Shown: positions 28,217 through 37,926, counted from the stretch's first letter. The stretch is 64,000 bases of DNA from JAGOPY01 sp964619555 (GCA_964619555.1 CAZUDV010000004.1:124001-188000), one strand, 5' to 3'. A program made the numbers and translations. Notes: generated from the letters alone by a model not told the origin.

Positions 28217-29707
28217 ATGGATGTAAGATCACAAATATCCATGGTGTTTCACCTCGACAAGTGCATCGGCTGCCACACCTGCTCGATCGCCTGTAAAAAC
28301 ATCTGGACGGACCGCAAAGGAGCCGAGTATATGTGGTGGAACAATGTCGAAACCAAACCAGGGACCGGGTATCCCAGCCGGTGGGAAGACCAGGGAATCT
28401 ATAAAGGAGGGTGGATCAGGGATGGGAAGAAGATCCGGCTCCGGGGAGCAGGGAAAAGCAAAGGACTCCGGACCCTTTTCCATAATCCGAACCTGCCTGT
28501 GATCGACGATTACTATGAGCCCTGGACATACCAGTACGAACATTTGTTTGATGCTCCGGAGTCGGACGATCAGCCGGTGGCACGGCCGGTTTCGCTGATC
28601 ACCGGGGAATATATCACCCCGAAGGCAGGCCCGAACTGGGACGATGACCTTGGAGGGTCGAAGGAATATGCCCGGAAAGATATCAACCTGGAGAATCTGA
28701 CACCTGCCGAACAGGAAGCCATGTTCCAGCTCGAACGCATGACCTTTCACTATCTTCCCAGGATCTGTAACCATTGTCTCAACCCGGCCTGTGTGGCTGC
28801 CTGTCCTTCAGGGGCAATCTACAAACGCGGCGAGGATGGGATCGTCCTGATCAACCAGAACAAGTGCAGGGGATGGCGCATGTGCGTTACGGCTTGTCCT
28901 TACAAAAAAAGCTACTACAACTGGAATACCGGAAAATCAGAGAAGTGCATCCTGTGTTTTCCAAGGCTGGAGACGGGACAAATCCCTGCCTGCATGCACT
29001 CCTGCGTCGGCAGGATAAGATACCTGGGTGTTTTGCTGTATGACGCTGACAGGATCCACGGCGCAGCTTCCTGTGAAGAATCGGAACTGGTTGAAAAACA
29101 GCTCGACATCTACCTGGATCCGCATGATCCTGAAACGATCCGGCAGGCTAAACTTAACGGGATCGCAGATTCGACCATCGAGGCAGCTCAGAAATCACCG
29201 GTATATAAGTTTGTGAAATTGTGGGGCCTTGCTTTGCCACTGCATCCTGAATTCCGGACCCTGCCGAATTTGTTTTACGTGCCACCCCTGCTTCCGACCA
29301 TGGCCTTTGTCGAAAACGGTGTCTATGAAACCACCAGCGAAACGTTCTGGGCTGCGGTCGGGAAATCCAGGCTGCCTATCAAATACCTGGCTAATCTATT
29401 TACTGCCGGCGAGGAAAAAACGGTGGAAACGGTTCTGAAAAAACTCATGGCCGTCCGGTTGCACCGGCGGAGAGTAACGGTTGGCGACCTGCCGGAAGAG
29501 GAAGTCTATGGCCCGATGAATGAAGTGGTCATGGATGAAAAAACGGCCGATGCCATCTTCAGGTTGACTTCTTTGCCCCTGTTTGATGAAAGATTTGTTA
29601 TCCCTCCGGCTCACCGGGAGGAGGCCATGGAAATGCTTGAAAGTACGGCTGATGTCAAAGGAAATACCGGTTTCGGGATAAAGATCAAACCGGAAAGAGG
29701 ACTTTAA
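28217..29707 (+). CDS. narH: respiratory nitrate reductase beta subunit NarH
   Basis: A 496-residue electron-transfer subunit with four Fe-S clusters that carry electrons from NarI haems to NarG. The four cysteine groups are clear: CIGCHTCSIACKN (near residue 16), CNHCLNPACVAACP, CRGWRMCVTACP (with the Trp that marks the 3Fe-4S cluster), and CILCFPRLETGQIPACMHSC. The C-terminal NarH-specific domain is present (PPLLPTMAF region). It is slightly shorter than E. coli NarH (512), within family range. narJ begins right after the stop, with no gap. Confidence 0.96.
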   Translation: MDVRSQISMVFHLDKCIGCHTCSIACKNIWTDRKGAEYMWWNNVETKPGTGYPSRWEDQGIYKGGWIRDGKKIRLRGAGKSKGLRTLFHNPNLPVIDDYYEPWTYQYEHLFDAPESDDQPVARPVSLITGEYITPKAGPNWDDDLGGSKEYARKDINLENLTPAEQEAMFQLERMTFHYLPRICNHCLNPACVAACPSGAIYKRGEDGIVLINQNKCRGWRMCVTACPYKKSYYNWNTGKSEKCILCFPRLETGQIPACMHSCVGRIRYLGVLLYDADRIHGAASCEESELVEKQLDIYLDPHDPETIRQAKLNGIADSTIEAAQKSPVYKFVKLWGLALPLHPEFRTLPNLFYVPPLLPTMAFVENGVYETTSETFWAAVGKSRLPIKYLANLFTAGEEKTVETVLKKLMAVRLHRRRVTVGDLPEEEVYGPMNEVVMDEKTADAIFRLTSLPLFDERFVIPPAHREEAMEMLESTADVKGNTGFGIKIKPERGL

Positions 29708-30370
29708 ATGAACCCAATGAGATCCGGAACAGAATTGAATCATTATGCGCTGTTTGCCGATATCTTCCGATATCCGGAAACCAGAATCGAACCTGCGCTG
29801 GACCAGCTGGTGCCGGTGGTACGCGGGAAGATGCCCCAAAAATGCCCGCTGGTGGAGAATGCTATAAAATCGCTGCAGCAGATCTCCCTTGGTGACCAGC
29901 AGGAATATTATCTCAAGACCTTTGACGTTCAGGCCGTTTGTTGCCTGTACATCGGGTACCTGTTATTCGGCGAAGATTACAAACGTGCACAGTTGCTGGT
30001 TAACCTGAGCCATGACCACAAGGCTGCCGGTGTGGATTGCAATGGCGAACTGGCCGATCACCTGCCTAATATCCTGGTACTGTTGTCCAAAACCCGCGAC
30101 CAGGCCCTGGCTGAAGAACTGGGATATATTCTGCTTATCCCTGCATTGAAGTTCATGTTGTTGAAAATGAAACATATCAGCAATTATTATAAGTCCTTCC
30201 TGGAAATACTACTGGAATTCCTGCAAAGGGATTTCAAAGGAGAAGGCCTTGAAAAATACGCCATACCGGAGGATCTGATCAGTGAAAAGAATGAATTTCT
30301 CTTCCCGTCTCCAGGGGATATTTTATGCGATCGAGGATGTCACCCTAAAATCAGGAATCATGTGGAATAA
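29708..30370 (+). CDS. narJ: nitrate reductase assembly chaperone NarJ
   Basis: A 220-residue cytoplasmic chaperone of the NarJ/TorD helical fold, needed for molybdenum cofactor insertion into NarG and not part of the final enzyme. Visible family features are FADIFRYPE at the N-terminus, EYYLKTFD, CCLYIGYLLFGEDYKR, and the ELADHLPNILVLLS helix. Its ATG follows the narH stop directly, and its end overlaps narI by 11 bp, indicating coupled translation. The sequence is more divergent than NarG and NarH, as usual for this subunit. Confidence 0.92.
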   Translation: MNPMRSGTELNHYALFADIFRYPETRIEPALDQLVPVVRGKMPQKCPLVENAIKSLQQISLGDQQEYYLKTFDVQAVCCLYIGYLLFGEDYKRAQLLVNLSHDHKAAGVDCNGELADHLPNILVLLSKTRDQALAEELGYILLIPALKFMLLKMKHISNYYKSFLEILLEFLQRDFKGEGLEKYAIPEDLISEKNEFLFPSPGDILCDRGCHPKIRNHVE

Positions 30371-31082
30371 TTTTTTATTTATCGGGCTGCCGTATGCCGC
30401 CCTGGTCAGTTTGCTGGCCGGCTCCATCATGCGTTACAGGTTATTTGGCTTCAAAGTATCGTCCCTCTCTTCGCAGTTTCTTGAAAGCAGGGAATTGTTC
30501 AGGGGGATCCGGCCCTTTCACTGGGGCATCCTCATCCTGTTCTTCGGTCACCTTTTCGGGTTTTTATTCCCGAAGAGTGTTATCCTGCTGGGCAGGATCC
30601 CTGTACGGCTGTTCATCATTGAAGCCGCCGCTTTCGGTTTTGGAATATTGGCCCTTTACGGACTTTTCATGCTTGTGGTCAGAAGGTTTCAGCATAGCCG
30701 TCTTCAGGCAGTAACCACCCGGATGGACATCGTGGTCTATATCCTGCTTGCCGTTCAGATATCGTCCGGTTTGTGGATAGCGTTTTTTGCCCGGTGGGGA
30801 TCGGTGTGGTTTGCTTCTGTCCTGGCCCCTTACCTGAAATCCGTGTTTTTACTTTCTCCCGACCTGACAGCCGTGGCGGCGATGCCACTTTCCGTCAAGA
30901 TCCATGTGGTATCAGCCTTTATTTTTATCGGTATGATCCCGTTTACCCGGTTCATGCACTTCCTGGTCTATCCCTTCGGTTACCTATGGAGAAGCTACCA
31001 GTATGTCATCTGGAACTGGGACAGGAAACAGATCAGGATAACAAGTAAGCTGATCAATGGCGTGAAGCCGAGAAACCATTAA
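30360..31082 (+). CDS. narI: nitrate reductase gamma subunit NarI (cytochrome b)
   Basis: About 240 residues with five membrane helices, starting WNNFLFIGLPYAALVSLLAG. The subunit oxidises quinol and carries two b haems; candidate axial histidines are in FHWGILILFFGHLFGF and in the C-terminal KIHVVSAFIF and RFMHFLVYPFGYLWR stretches. I chose the ATG at 30360, which overlaps narJ by 11 bp and gives the family start and length; the frame could be opened from 30282, but the extra residues are not family-like. It completes a standard narGHJI order. Confidence 0.93.
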   Translation: MWNNFLFIGLPYAALVSLLAGSIMRYRLFGFKVSSLSSQFLESRELFRGIRPFHWGILILFFGHLFGFLFPKSVILLGRIPVRLFIIEAAAFGFGILALYGLFMLVVRRFQHSRLQAVTTRMDIVVYILLAVQISSGLWIAFFARWGSVWFASVLAPYLKSVFLLSPDLTAVAAMPLSVKIHVVSAFIFIGMIPFTRFMHFLVYPFGYLWRSYQYVIWNWDRKQIRITSKLINGVKPRNH

Positions 31083-31094
31083 CCCCCAAAATGT

Positions 31095-32573
31095 ATGCAA
31101 GAGCACGTCACATCCACGGGAATCAGGGTTTTGATCTTGAACACCATTGCATTCACGGTTTGCTTTGCTGCCTGGATGCTGAATGGAGTCCTGGTCACTT
31201 TCCTGGCCGACAATCATGTTTTTGATTGGGGCCCGGTAGAGACCGGATGGTTGATCGGCCTGCCCGTTTTGACCGGAGCGGTGCTCCGGCTACCGCTCGG
31301 GATCATTACGGATAAAGTCGGTGGTAAATGGGTGTTTGGAGGCTTGCTCCTGCTGAGCGCCGTTCCCATGTTTCTCTTAAGCCGGGTGGACGGTTTCTGG
31401 GGCTTTGCGTTGTGCAGCATTGGTTTCGGGCTTACCGGAGCCAGTTTTGCCGTCGGGATAGCTTATACATCCGTTTGGTTCCCCAAGAAATGGCAGGGGA
31501 CCACGCTGGGGCTTTTCGGAGCCGGCAATTCCGGGGCGGCCATCACCACATTCCTGGCACCCACTTTGCTACGGAACCTTTCCGACAATGGCGCCAATCC
31601 CGAAGGCTGGAGAACGCTGCCCATGATCTATGCCGGCGGATTGATTGTCATGGGGATCATCTTTATAATTTTGACGGTGAACCGCAGGCCTGATAATCCC
31701 GCCAGGACTTTGTCCGAATCCTTAAAACCACTGAAAATGACCAGCGTATGGCGTTTCGGGCTGTTTTATTTCCTGGTGTTCGGTTTTTTTGTGGCTTTTT
31801 CCCAATGGCTGGTTCCGTATTATGTGAATGTCTATTCAAAACCCCTTGTTGCAGCCGGCTTTCTGGCGGCCATGTTCAGCCTCCCGTCGGGGGGTGTGCG
31901 TGCCCTGGGAGGATGGCTGGCCGATAAGATCAACCCCGGGAAACTGCTCTATTATGTTTTAGGTTCTTCCCTATTCCTATCCCTGTTGCTGCTGGTGCCA
32001 AAAATGGAGGTTTTAACTCCTGGGCCCGGCATCATGGCTGCCGAGGCAGGTATTGTGATGGATGCAGGACCGGATTTTATCCGTATTGGAACAAAGGAAT
32101 ATTCACTCGTGGCCAGGGGACCGGAACATAATTTTTCTGATAACCAGGTTATCGTCTGGCCTAAGAAAGAATTGTGGCAGGAGCCAGTGGTGAAACCGGG
32201 AGACCAGGTTTCGAAAAAGCACCTGATTGCCAAGGGGGTTTCGCGGATTTATTTCCAGGCCAATATCATCATTTTCTCCATTCTGGTAATCATTATCGGT
32301 TCCATCTGGGGAATTGGCAGTGCAACGGTGTACAAGCTCATACCCTTGCATTACCCGGATAAAGTAGGCCTGGTCGGAGGCATGGTCGGGATGCTCGGCG
32401 CCCTGGGCGGTTTCTTCGGGCCCATCCTTTTCGGTTACTTTTTACAGGGCACCGGCCTGTGGACCAGTTCCTGGATGTTCATCTTCCTCCTGTCAGCGGC
32501 TTGCTTAATTTGGCTCTATTGGTCTGATCAAAGGAATGGTACGGCCGCCCAGGCCACTGTTCATACTCAATGA
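31095..32573 (+). CDS. narK: NarK-type nitrate/nitrite transporter with extra soluble loop
   Basis: A 492-residue MFS protein of the nitrate-nitrite porter family. It has family marks: LRLPLGIITDKVGGK, and the two nitrate signature-like glycine-rich helices, GLFGAGNSGAAITTF and VGGMVGMLGALGGFFGP. It begins 12 bp after narI and so belongs to the nar operon, importing nitrate or exporting nitrite. Residues about 303-385 form an ~80-residue soluble insert (from MEVLTPGPG to about KHLIAKG) rich in beta-like and charged sequence, absent from compact NarK proteins. It overlaps the convergent downstream gene by 7 bp. Confidence 0.92.
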   Translation: MQEHVTSTGIRVLILNTIAFTVCFAAWMLNGVLVTFLADNHVFDWGPVETGWLIGLPVLTGAVLRLPLGIITDKVGGKWVFGGLLLLSAVPMFLLSRVDGFWGFALCSIGFGLTGASFAVGIAYTSVWFPKKWQGTTLGLFGAGNSGAAITTFLAPTLLRNLSDNGANPEGWRTLPMIYAGGLIVMGIIFIILTVNRRPDNPARTLSESLKPLKMTSVWRFGLFYFLVFGFFVAFSQWLVPYYVNVYSKPLVAAGFLAAMFSLPSGGVRALGGWLADKINPGKLLYYVLGSSLFLSLLLLVPKMEVLTPGPGIMAAEAGIVMDAGPDFIRIGTKEYSLVARGPEHNFSDNQVIVWPKKELWQEPVVKPGDQVSKKHLIAKGVSRIYFQANIIIFSILVIIIGSIWGIGSATVYKLIPLHYPDKVGLVGGMVGMLGALGGFFGPILFGYFLQGTGLWTSSWMFIFLLSAACLIWLYWSDQRNGTAAQATVHTQ

Positions 32574-34201
32574 AAATAATTGACCGGTGGCGTATTCTGG
32601 TTTGTCAGAAGATTGATCATGGTCTTTGACCGCCATTCCTCGAAAGAGTAATTATACATTGTCACAAAGGCAGGTTTGTCATCCGTCAGTATCTCGGTGT
32701 TGCTTAAATCCGGTTTATGTTCGGTCGCCAGTACTTCAAGGCTCAGGACCAGTGAAGGATAATCGACGGGGAAATCGATGCAGCAGGAATTGATATGTTC
32801 CGGAGGATTGAAAGGCATATGGAAATCCGACGGAGATGCGACAAAATGAATATCTGCGGAGTTATTTAAATCACCGGCAAAATAGTGTTTTACTCTGAAG
32901 CCGGATTCCAGGAGGGTCCTGTAAACAGACCTTGCACCCAGCCCCCTTTCGTCCAGCAAAAATCCCTGGTTATTGATAATGAGCAGCCCGTCCGGTTCCA
33001 TGATCCGCTTCAGCTCAGCGAAGGATTCCATGGTGAACATGTGATAAGGCTGGATTTCGCCATTAAGGACATCGATAATCACCAGGTCATACTTCTTTTC
33101 AGCATTCCGGATAAAGTGCCTGCCATCATCGATGATAACATTCATCCCATCCGGTTTAAATCCGAAAAATTTTTCAGCCACTTCCGGCACCCGCCTGTCC
33201 AGTTCCACAGCATCCACTTTGAATCCCATCTTTTTCAGCTCCATGGCAATACTGCCACCTCCCAGCCCAATCAGCAGCGCATCCGAGTTGGCCGGTTTCA
33301 TGCTGGCGATCATAGCCAGGCGGTGCGGGTATTTCCAGAGGGAGACCGGCAATTTGCCCGGATTTACATAGGTCTGCGGGATTTGATTGATATAGAGTGT
33401 CCGCGTATTTTCGGTTTTGGAATCCACTACGGTCAGTTGCCCTAAGATTCCTTCGCTCCAGTAGAGATATTTCACCGCTGGCACATTGGCGAACGTAAAT
33501 GATTTTACCGATGCCAGAAAAATGATCACCAGTGCTGTAATGCCAATGGCCGATTCGGTTTTGAACTTCCGTGCCAGGATGACCACCAGGATGGCCATGG
33601 CGGCCAGCAGGACAGCAGAGAGCAGGACGGATTTCCGTATTCCCCACTCCGGCAGAAAATAGAAACCCATCAAAAGGGTCATGGCGATCCCTCCGACAGT
33701 CGAGATGGCATAGATCGTTCCGGCTGTTTTACCGGTTCCTTTCAGTTCTTTATTTTGAAGGTGGATGATGGTGGGCGACACCATCCCCATGCAGAACAAT
33801 GGCAGGAACATGAAGGAAAGCGATGAAAAAAGGGACCCGAGGCGCAGTCCCAGGTTACCGGTGACCGACATGAATTTTACTGCCAGGAAAGGCATCAGAG
33901 CGATGAGCAACGTACCGGCCAATAATTCCCAGAACAGCACTTTCAGTGGCGGGTAACGGTATGTTGCCCAGCCGCCTGCAAAGTAACCGGCAGCAAGACC
34001 TCCCAGGGTTACCGCCAGCACGGAAGCCCAGACAAACAACGATGTCCCGAAAAACGGAGCTATGATCCGCGCTCCTGCCAGTTCGATCGCCATGACCGTA
34101 CCACCTTCTATGAATGCAATCAGGTAAAGATATTTATAGTTAAAGGTGGATTTCACCTGGACGGCCTGGCGCGGAAGCTGTGAAACGGTTCTTTTCGGCA
34201 T
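32567..34201 (-). CDS. membrane-bound spermidine synthase-like protein
   Basis: A 544-residue protein. The N-terminal ~240 residues have several hydrophobic segments (from YLYLIAFIEGGTVMAIELAG on). The rest is a class I SAM-dependent fold of the spermidine synthase type: LLIGLGGGSIAMELKKMG, then VDAVELDRRVPEVAEKFFG, then IIDDGRHFIRN and YDLVIIDVLNG. Such fused proteins are widespread in bacteria, and their substrate is mostly unknown; polyamine synthesis is not assured. It is convergent with narK, overlapping its end by 7 bp, and unrelated to it. The divergent ABC permease gene starts 169 bp away. Confidence 0.85.
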   Translation of the reverse strand: MPKRTVSQLPRQAVQVKSTFNYKYLYLIAFIEGGTVMAIELAGARIIAPFFGTSLFVWASVLAVTLGGLAAGYFAGGWATYRYPPLKVLFWELLAGTLLIALMPFLAVKFMSVTGNLGLRLGSLFSSLSFMFLPLFCMGMVSPTIIHLQNKELKGTGKTAGTIYAISTVGGIAMTLLMGFYFLPEWGIRKSVLLSAVLLAAMAILVVILARKFKTESAIGITALVIIFLASVKSFTFANVPAVKYLYWSEGILGQLTVVDSKTENTRTLYINQIPQTYVNPGKLPVSLWKYPHRLAMIASMKPANSDALLIGLGGGSIAMELKKMGFKVDAVELDRRVPEVAEKFFGFKPDGMNVIIDDGRHFIRNAEKKYDLVIIDVLNGEIQPYHMFTMESFAELKRIMEPDGLLIINNQGFLLDERGLGARSVYRTLLESGFRVKHYFAGDLNNSADIHFVASPSDFHMPFNPPEHINSCCIDFPVDYPSLVLSLEVLATEHKPDLSNTEILTDDKPAFVTMYNYSFEEWRSKTMINLLTNQNTPPVNYFH

Positions 34202-34369
34202 CGCTCTGAAAGTTTTCTGTTTATTTACGGATTATTTGCTGCCCCGAATAATTTCTTCAAATATAAATAACTTTTCCCCTTGACTTTTTATACTTTTACC
34301 GGTAGCCGGCTTCCTTGTCCGTGTAACCATTCCATTTCTTTTTCGTCTTACTGTTCAAAACCGGTCGCC

Positions 34370-36796
34370 ATGTTCAAGAACCTCTTAAAATACAGTATCC
34401 GCGCACTGAGCCGGCAAAAAGCCCATATGATCATCAATGTTGTGGGATTGATGGTCGGGATGGTCTGCAGCATGATCATCGCGCTGTTTATCATACATGA
34501 GCTGAGTTACGACAAGTTCAATGAGAAAAAAGACCGGATCTACCGGGTTATCCTCAATGGTAAGCTGGGCGGACAGGAAGTGAAGGTGACTTACACCGCG
34601 GCCCCGATCGGGCCCACTATGAAGAATGAATTCCCGGAAGTGGAAGATTTCCTGCGGATGAATAACTGGGATGAAACCATTGTTCGTTATGGCGAACGAA
34701 GCTTTACCGAGGAACATTTTTTAGAAGCCGATTCCTCCTTTTTCAATTTCTTCTCCATCGCCCTGATCCGGGGGAATCCCGGGAAAGTGCTGAACGAGCC
34801 CCGTACGCTGGTGCTATCCGAATCGGCTGCGGAAAGGATATTCGGCGAAGAAGACCCCATCGATAAAATGCTCAGGATCGGGACGGATACAGCCTATTAC
34901 CGGGTGACAGGCATCATGGAGGAAATTCCGGATAATGCTCATTTCACTGCAGACATCATCGGTTCATTCATGACCAATCCCAGGGCGAATGACGATCAAT
35001 GGCTCTCCAACAGCTTCAGCACTTATGTCCTGCTTTATCCCGGTGCCTCCATCCAGTCGGCGGAAGCCCGGATCCCCGGGATGATCGTGAAATACGTCGG
35101 GCCGATCCTGCAGTCATTTCTGGGCCTCACCATCGATGAATTCCTGTCGCTGGGAAATAAATACAGCATGTATTTTCAGCCTCTTTCCAGGGTGCACCTC
35201 GACCCGACCATTGAGCAGGCCATGAAACCGGCCAATGATCCGAAGTACCTGCTGATCTTCGGGAGTATCGGTGTACTGATCATCATCATTGCCGCATTCA
35301 ATTTCATGAACCTGGCCACAGCCCAGGCAGCCGGAAGGGCAAAGGAAGTGGGAATCAAGAAAGTGAGCGGTTCAACCCGGGAACAGCTTACCGGCCAGTT
35401 CCTGACCGAAAGCATCATCCTGTCTCTCATGGCTATGATCCTGGCCATCCTGGTCACCGCCCTTGTCCTACCTTATTTCAATGACTTGCTGGGTATTGAA
35501 ATGAAAGCAGATCTGACCGGCGGCTGGTACAAGATACCGCTGCTCTTCCTGGCCGCCATTCTAATCGGTGCCCTGGCCGGAAGTTACCCGGCTTTCTACC
35601 TTTCCTCATTCAGTCCTTACATGGTGCTGAAGGGAGGCGTGGTGAAAGGCAGGAACAGCAGCAGGCTGAGGAATTTGCTGGTGATCCTGCAATTTGCCAT
35701 TTCCATCATCCTGATCATTGGGACGACTATTATGTTCAGGCAATTGCAATATATGCAACACAAAGAGCTCGGGTTTGACAAGGAAAATGTGATGGTGATC
35801 CAGCGGGCGGATGCCATTGGCAATCATATTTTAAGCTTTAAAGATGAGCTGAAGAAAATACCCGGTGTGATCTCCGTATCCGCCTCCACGGCCGTACCGG
35901 GGCACAACAACAACAACAATGGCTACCGGGTGCAGGGCCGCCCGGAGGAATCCTATCTGCTGCAATCCAACTGGGTAGATTACGATTACCTGGACGTCTA
36001 CGGGATCAGGCTGGCCTCGGGCAGGTTTTTCGATAAAAGCTTTGCAACCGATAAAGATGCCTGCATCATCAATGATTGCGCTGTGAACCATTACCAGTTT
36101 GCCGATCCGTTTGAGATCAGGTTCATTGTGCCTATCGGGAATTCCCCGGAAGAGATCGTGATAAAGCCTGTGGTCGGGGTAGTGAATGATTTTCATTATG
36201 AATCGATGCGCACGCGAATAGGGCCATATATCATGCACTTCAAGAATGAGGAGAACAACTGGGGCTATGTGAGCATCCGGCTGGCTCCGGAAACGGGGCC
36301 GGAGACACTGGCTGAGATTGAAAAAGTATGGGCATCTTTCACCTCCAATGATCCGCTCCAGTATTTTTTCATGGATAAGGATCTGGAGCGGCTTTATAAG
36401 GAAGAAAGACAGAATTCGAAACTGGCCGTCATGTTCACCATACTCGGTATCCTGGTCGCGTCCCTCGGGCTTTTCGGTCTCACCTCCTTCACGGTCCAGC
36501 AGCGCACCAAGGAGATCGGGGTCCGGAAGACATTCGGGGCATCTGTCTATGACATCTGGTACCTGATCGCAAAAGAGATCCTGATCCTTATCACCATTTC
36601 GGTCATTATAGCCATTCCGTTTGCCTGGTGGATTGCCGGAAACTGGCTGGAAAACTATGAATACCGGATCCGGCTGCAGGCGTTTGATTTTCTTGCCGGA
36701 TTCCTGGTCGCCATCGTCATTGCGTTGCTGACCATCAGCTACAGGGCCATTAAGACTGCCCGGATGAACCCGGTGCTATCACTTAGGTACGAGTGA
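34370..36796 (+). CDS. FtsX/MacB-like ABC transporter permease
   Basis: An 808-residue ABC permease of the duplicated FtsX type common in Bacteroidota. It has an N-terminal helix (HMIINVVGLMVGMVCSMIIALFI), a MacB-type periplasmic domain, three helices near residues 290-420, then a second unit with a further periplasmic domain and three C-terminal helices (GILVASLGLFGLTSF onward, ending RMNPVLSLRYE). The start at 34370 gives the family start FKNLLKYSIRALSRQK; a longer frame from 34280 adds 30 atypical residues. No ATPase gene is adjacent, so the partner must be encoded elsewhere. The substrate is unknown; relatives export lipoproteins, peptides or drugs. Confidence 0.9.
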   Translation: MFKNLLKYSIRALSRQKAHMIINVVGLMVGMVCSMIIALFIIHELSYDKFNEKKDRIYRVILNGKLGGQEVKVTYTAAPIGPTMKNEFPEVEDFLRMNNWDETIVRYGERSFTEEHFLEADSSFFNFFSIALIRGNPGKVLNEPRTLVLSESAAERIFGEEDPIDKMLRIGTDTAYYRVTGIMEEIPDNAHFTADIIGSFMTNPRANDDQWLSNSFSTYVLLYPGASIQSAEARIPGMIVKYVGPILQSFLGLTIDEFLSLGNKYSMYFQPLSRVHLDPTIEQAMKPANDPKYLLIFGSIGVLIIIIAAFNFMNLATAQAAGRAKEVGIKKVSGSTREQLTGQFLTESIILSLMAMILAILVTALVLPYFNDLLGIEMKADLTGGWYKIPLLFLAAILIGALAGSYPAFYLSSFSPYMVLKGGVVKGRNSSRLRNLLVILQFAISIILIIGTTIMFRQLQYMQHKELGFDKENVMVIQRADAIGNHILSFKDELKKIPGVISVSASTAVPGHNNNNNGYRVQGRPEESYLLQSNWVDYDYLDVYGIRLASGRFFDKSFATDKDACIINDCAVNHYQFADPFEIRFIVPIGNSPEEIVIKPVVGVVNDFHYESMRTRIGPYIMHFKNEENNWGYVSIRLAPETGPETLAEIEKVWASFTSNDPLQYFFMDKDLERLYKEERQNSKLAVMFTILGILVASLGLFGLTSFTVQQRTKEIGVRKTFGASVYDIWYLIAKEILILITISVIIAIPFAWWIAGNWLENYEYRIRLQAFDFLAGFLVAIVIALLTISYRAIKTARMNPVLSLRYE

Positions 36797-36923
36797 TATA
36801 CCCCTGATGGCGGGACTTATCAGTCCATTCGCAGGCAAAGGTCATTCGGGTATTATGTACCCCGATCTTAGGGAAGTAACCGGGTGATTTTTACCTGGAA
36901 TCCAAAGATTTATTTCCGGAAGA

Positions 36924-36954
36924 TTGACAAAAGGAAATATAATCGCTATATTTA
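36924..36954 (+). promoter_or_regulatory. Bacteroidota-type promoter
   Basis: TTGAC at 36924-36928 and TATATTTA at 36947-36954 are separated by 18 bp, matching the -33/-7 layout of Bacteroidota housekeeping promoters. The next start codon is at 37043, leaving a leader of about 80 bases. The rest of the 36797-37042 gap holds nothing else clear. Confidence 0.55.
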
Positions 36955-37042
36955 AAGCCGATTATAACCAATTCTCCGTGCCAGATGACTTAACTGATCG
37001 GACAGATCATTTCATTATAAATTATTGACCAAATCTATCAAT

Positions 37043-37831
37043 ATGAAAACTATTTTAACTATTACGCTAAGTCTAGCTTTGATGTCAATCAATGCTCAGG
37101 ATCGGCAAAAAGCCGGCCCGGAAAAGTTCCGGACACTGATTGAATTCATCGAGTCGGGCCAGCAGGCACCCGAAGTCCTTTCCGCACCTCTGTATCAACC
37201 AGAAGGTACCAGGAACGGGTTGACCTTTTATTACAACAGGGCTGGTTTCGATGCGGCATTTCCGGGATTGCCGGTGGAGGGATTTGAAAATGGATCAATG
37301 CCAAATGCCAGTGTTGATGCCATACCTCACCCTTTGGACGAATTCAGCAACAATTTGTACTTTTCACCTGGCGACATTCTCCCGGGAATCCGGTTCATGG
37401 CAAGCAATACGCATACAGGCGATGAGATAGCAGTTCTGGGGGCCACCTTTTCAGGTGCTCCAAGCAAGACTGCCGTAGCAAACTTTTTTAGCGATTATTA
37501 CAGGATCCTTTTCAATCCGCCGGTTTATGCGGCCGGGATGGATCTCCAGTCATTTCTGGGTGCCGGCTGGTGTACGGTTGAAGTTTATGACAATGTCGGG
37601 GCACTTCTGGGGACAGATGTCTCGGCGGCCAATGCAACAGGTGTGTTCTGGGGAGTTTCCGGACCAGGCCTGATAGGCGAGATCAGGATCATTGACCAGG
37701 GTGGTGGGGCTGAAGGTGCTGATAATATTGCCTTTGGTGGCCAGGAAGTACCGTTGTCAGATTATGCCATCTTCATCGGTATCGGGCTTATTTTAGCCTT
37801 TGCAGTTATCCGGTTCCGCAGGGCGATCTGA
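37043..37831 (+). CDS. secreted protein with C-terminal VPLS-type membrane anchor
   Basis: About 262 residues from the ATG at 37043, which gives a signal peptide (KTILTITLSLALMSINAQ). The mature domain is beta-rich with no motif I recognise; GIRFMASNTHTGDE, and GAGWCTVEVYDN with AEGADNIAFG, resemble the cell-surface domains often found with PEP-CTERM-like tails. The C-terminus is a tripartite anchor: VPLSDYA, a hydrophobic helix (IFIGIGLILAFAVI) and a basic end RFRR. Such tails are recognised by exosortase-like enzymes in other systems; here only the pattern is seen. It is a single gene followed by a strong terminator and by the integrated element. Confidence 0.7.
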   Translation: MKTILTITLSLALMSINAQDRQKAGPEKFRTLIEFIESGQQAPEVLSAPLYQPEGTRNGLTFYYNRAGFDAAFPGLPVEGFENGSMPNASVDAIPHPLDEFSNNLYFSPGDILPGIRFMASNTHTGDEIAVLGATFSGAPSKTAVANFFSDYYRILFNPPVYAAGMDLQSFLGAGWCTVEVYDNVGALLGTDVSAANATGVFWGVSGPGLIGEIRIIDQGGGAEGADNIAFGGQEVPLSDYAIFIGIGLILAFAVIRFRRAI

Positions 37832-37858
37832 AGTTCAGGTTAAATCCTGAACAGACAA

Positions 37859-37917
37859 CAGGCGATATACGATTCCAAATCACTTTGAATATCGAATATC
37901 GCCTGTTCGTTTTTTCG
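37859..37917 (+). terminator. intrinsic terminator
   Basis: CAGGCGATAT pairs perfectly with ATATCGCCTG (37859-37868 with 37896-37905), with further partial pairing inside, followed by a T-run at 37910-37915. It ends the transcript of the secreted anchor protein just before the element boundary. Confidence 0.65.
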
Positions 37918-37926
37918 CCTGTTGTG

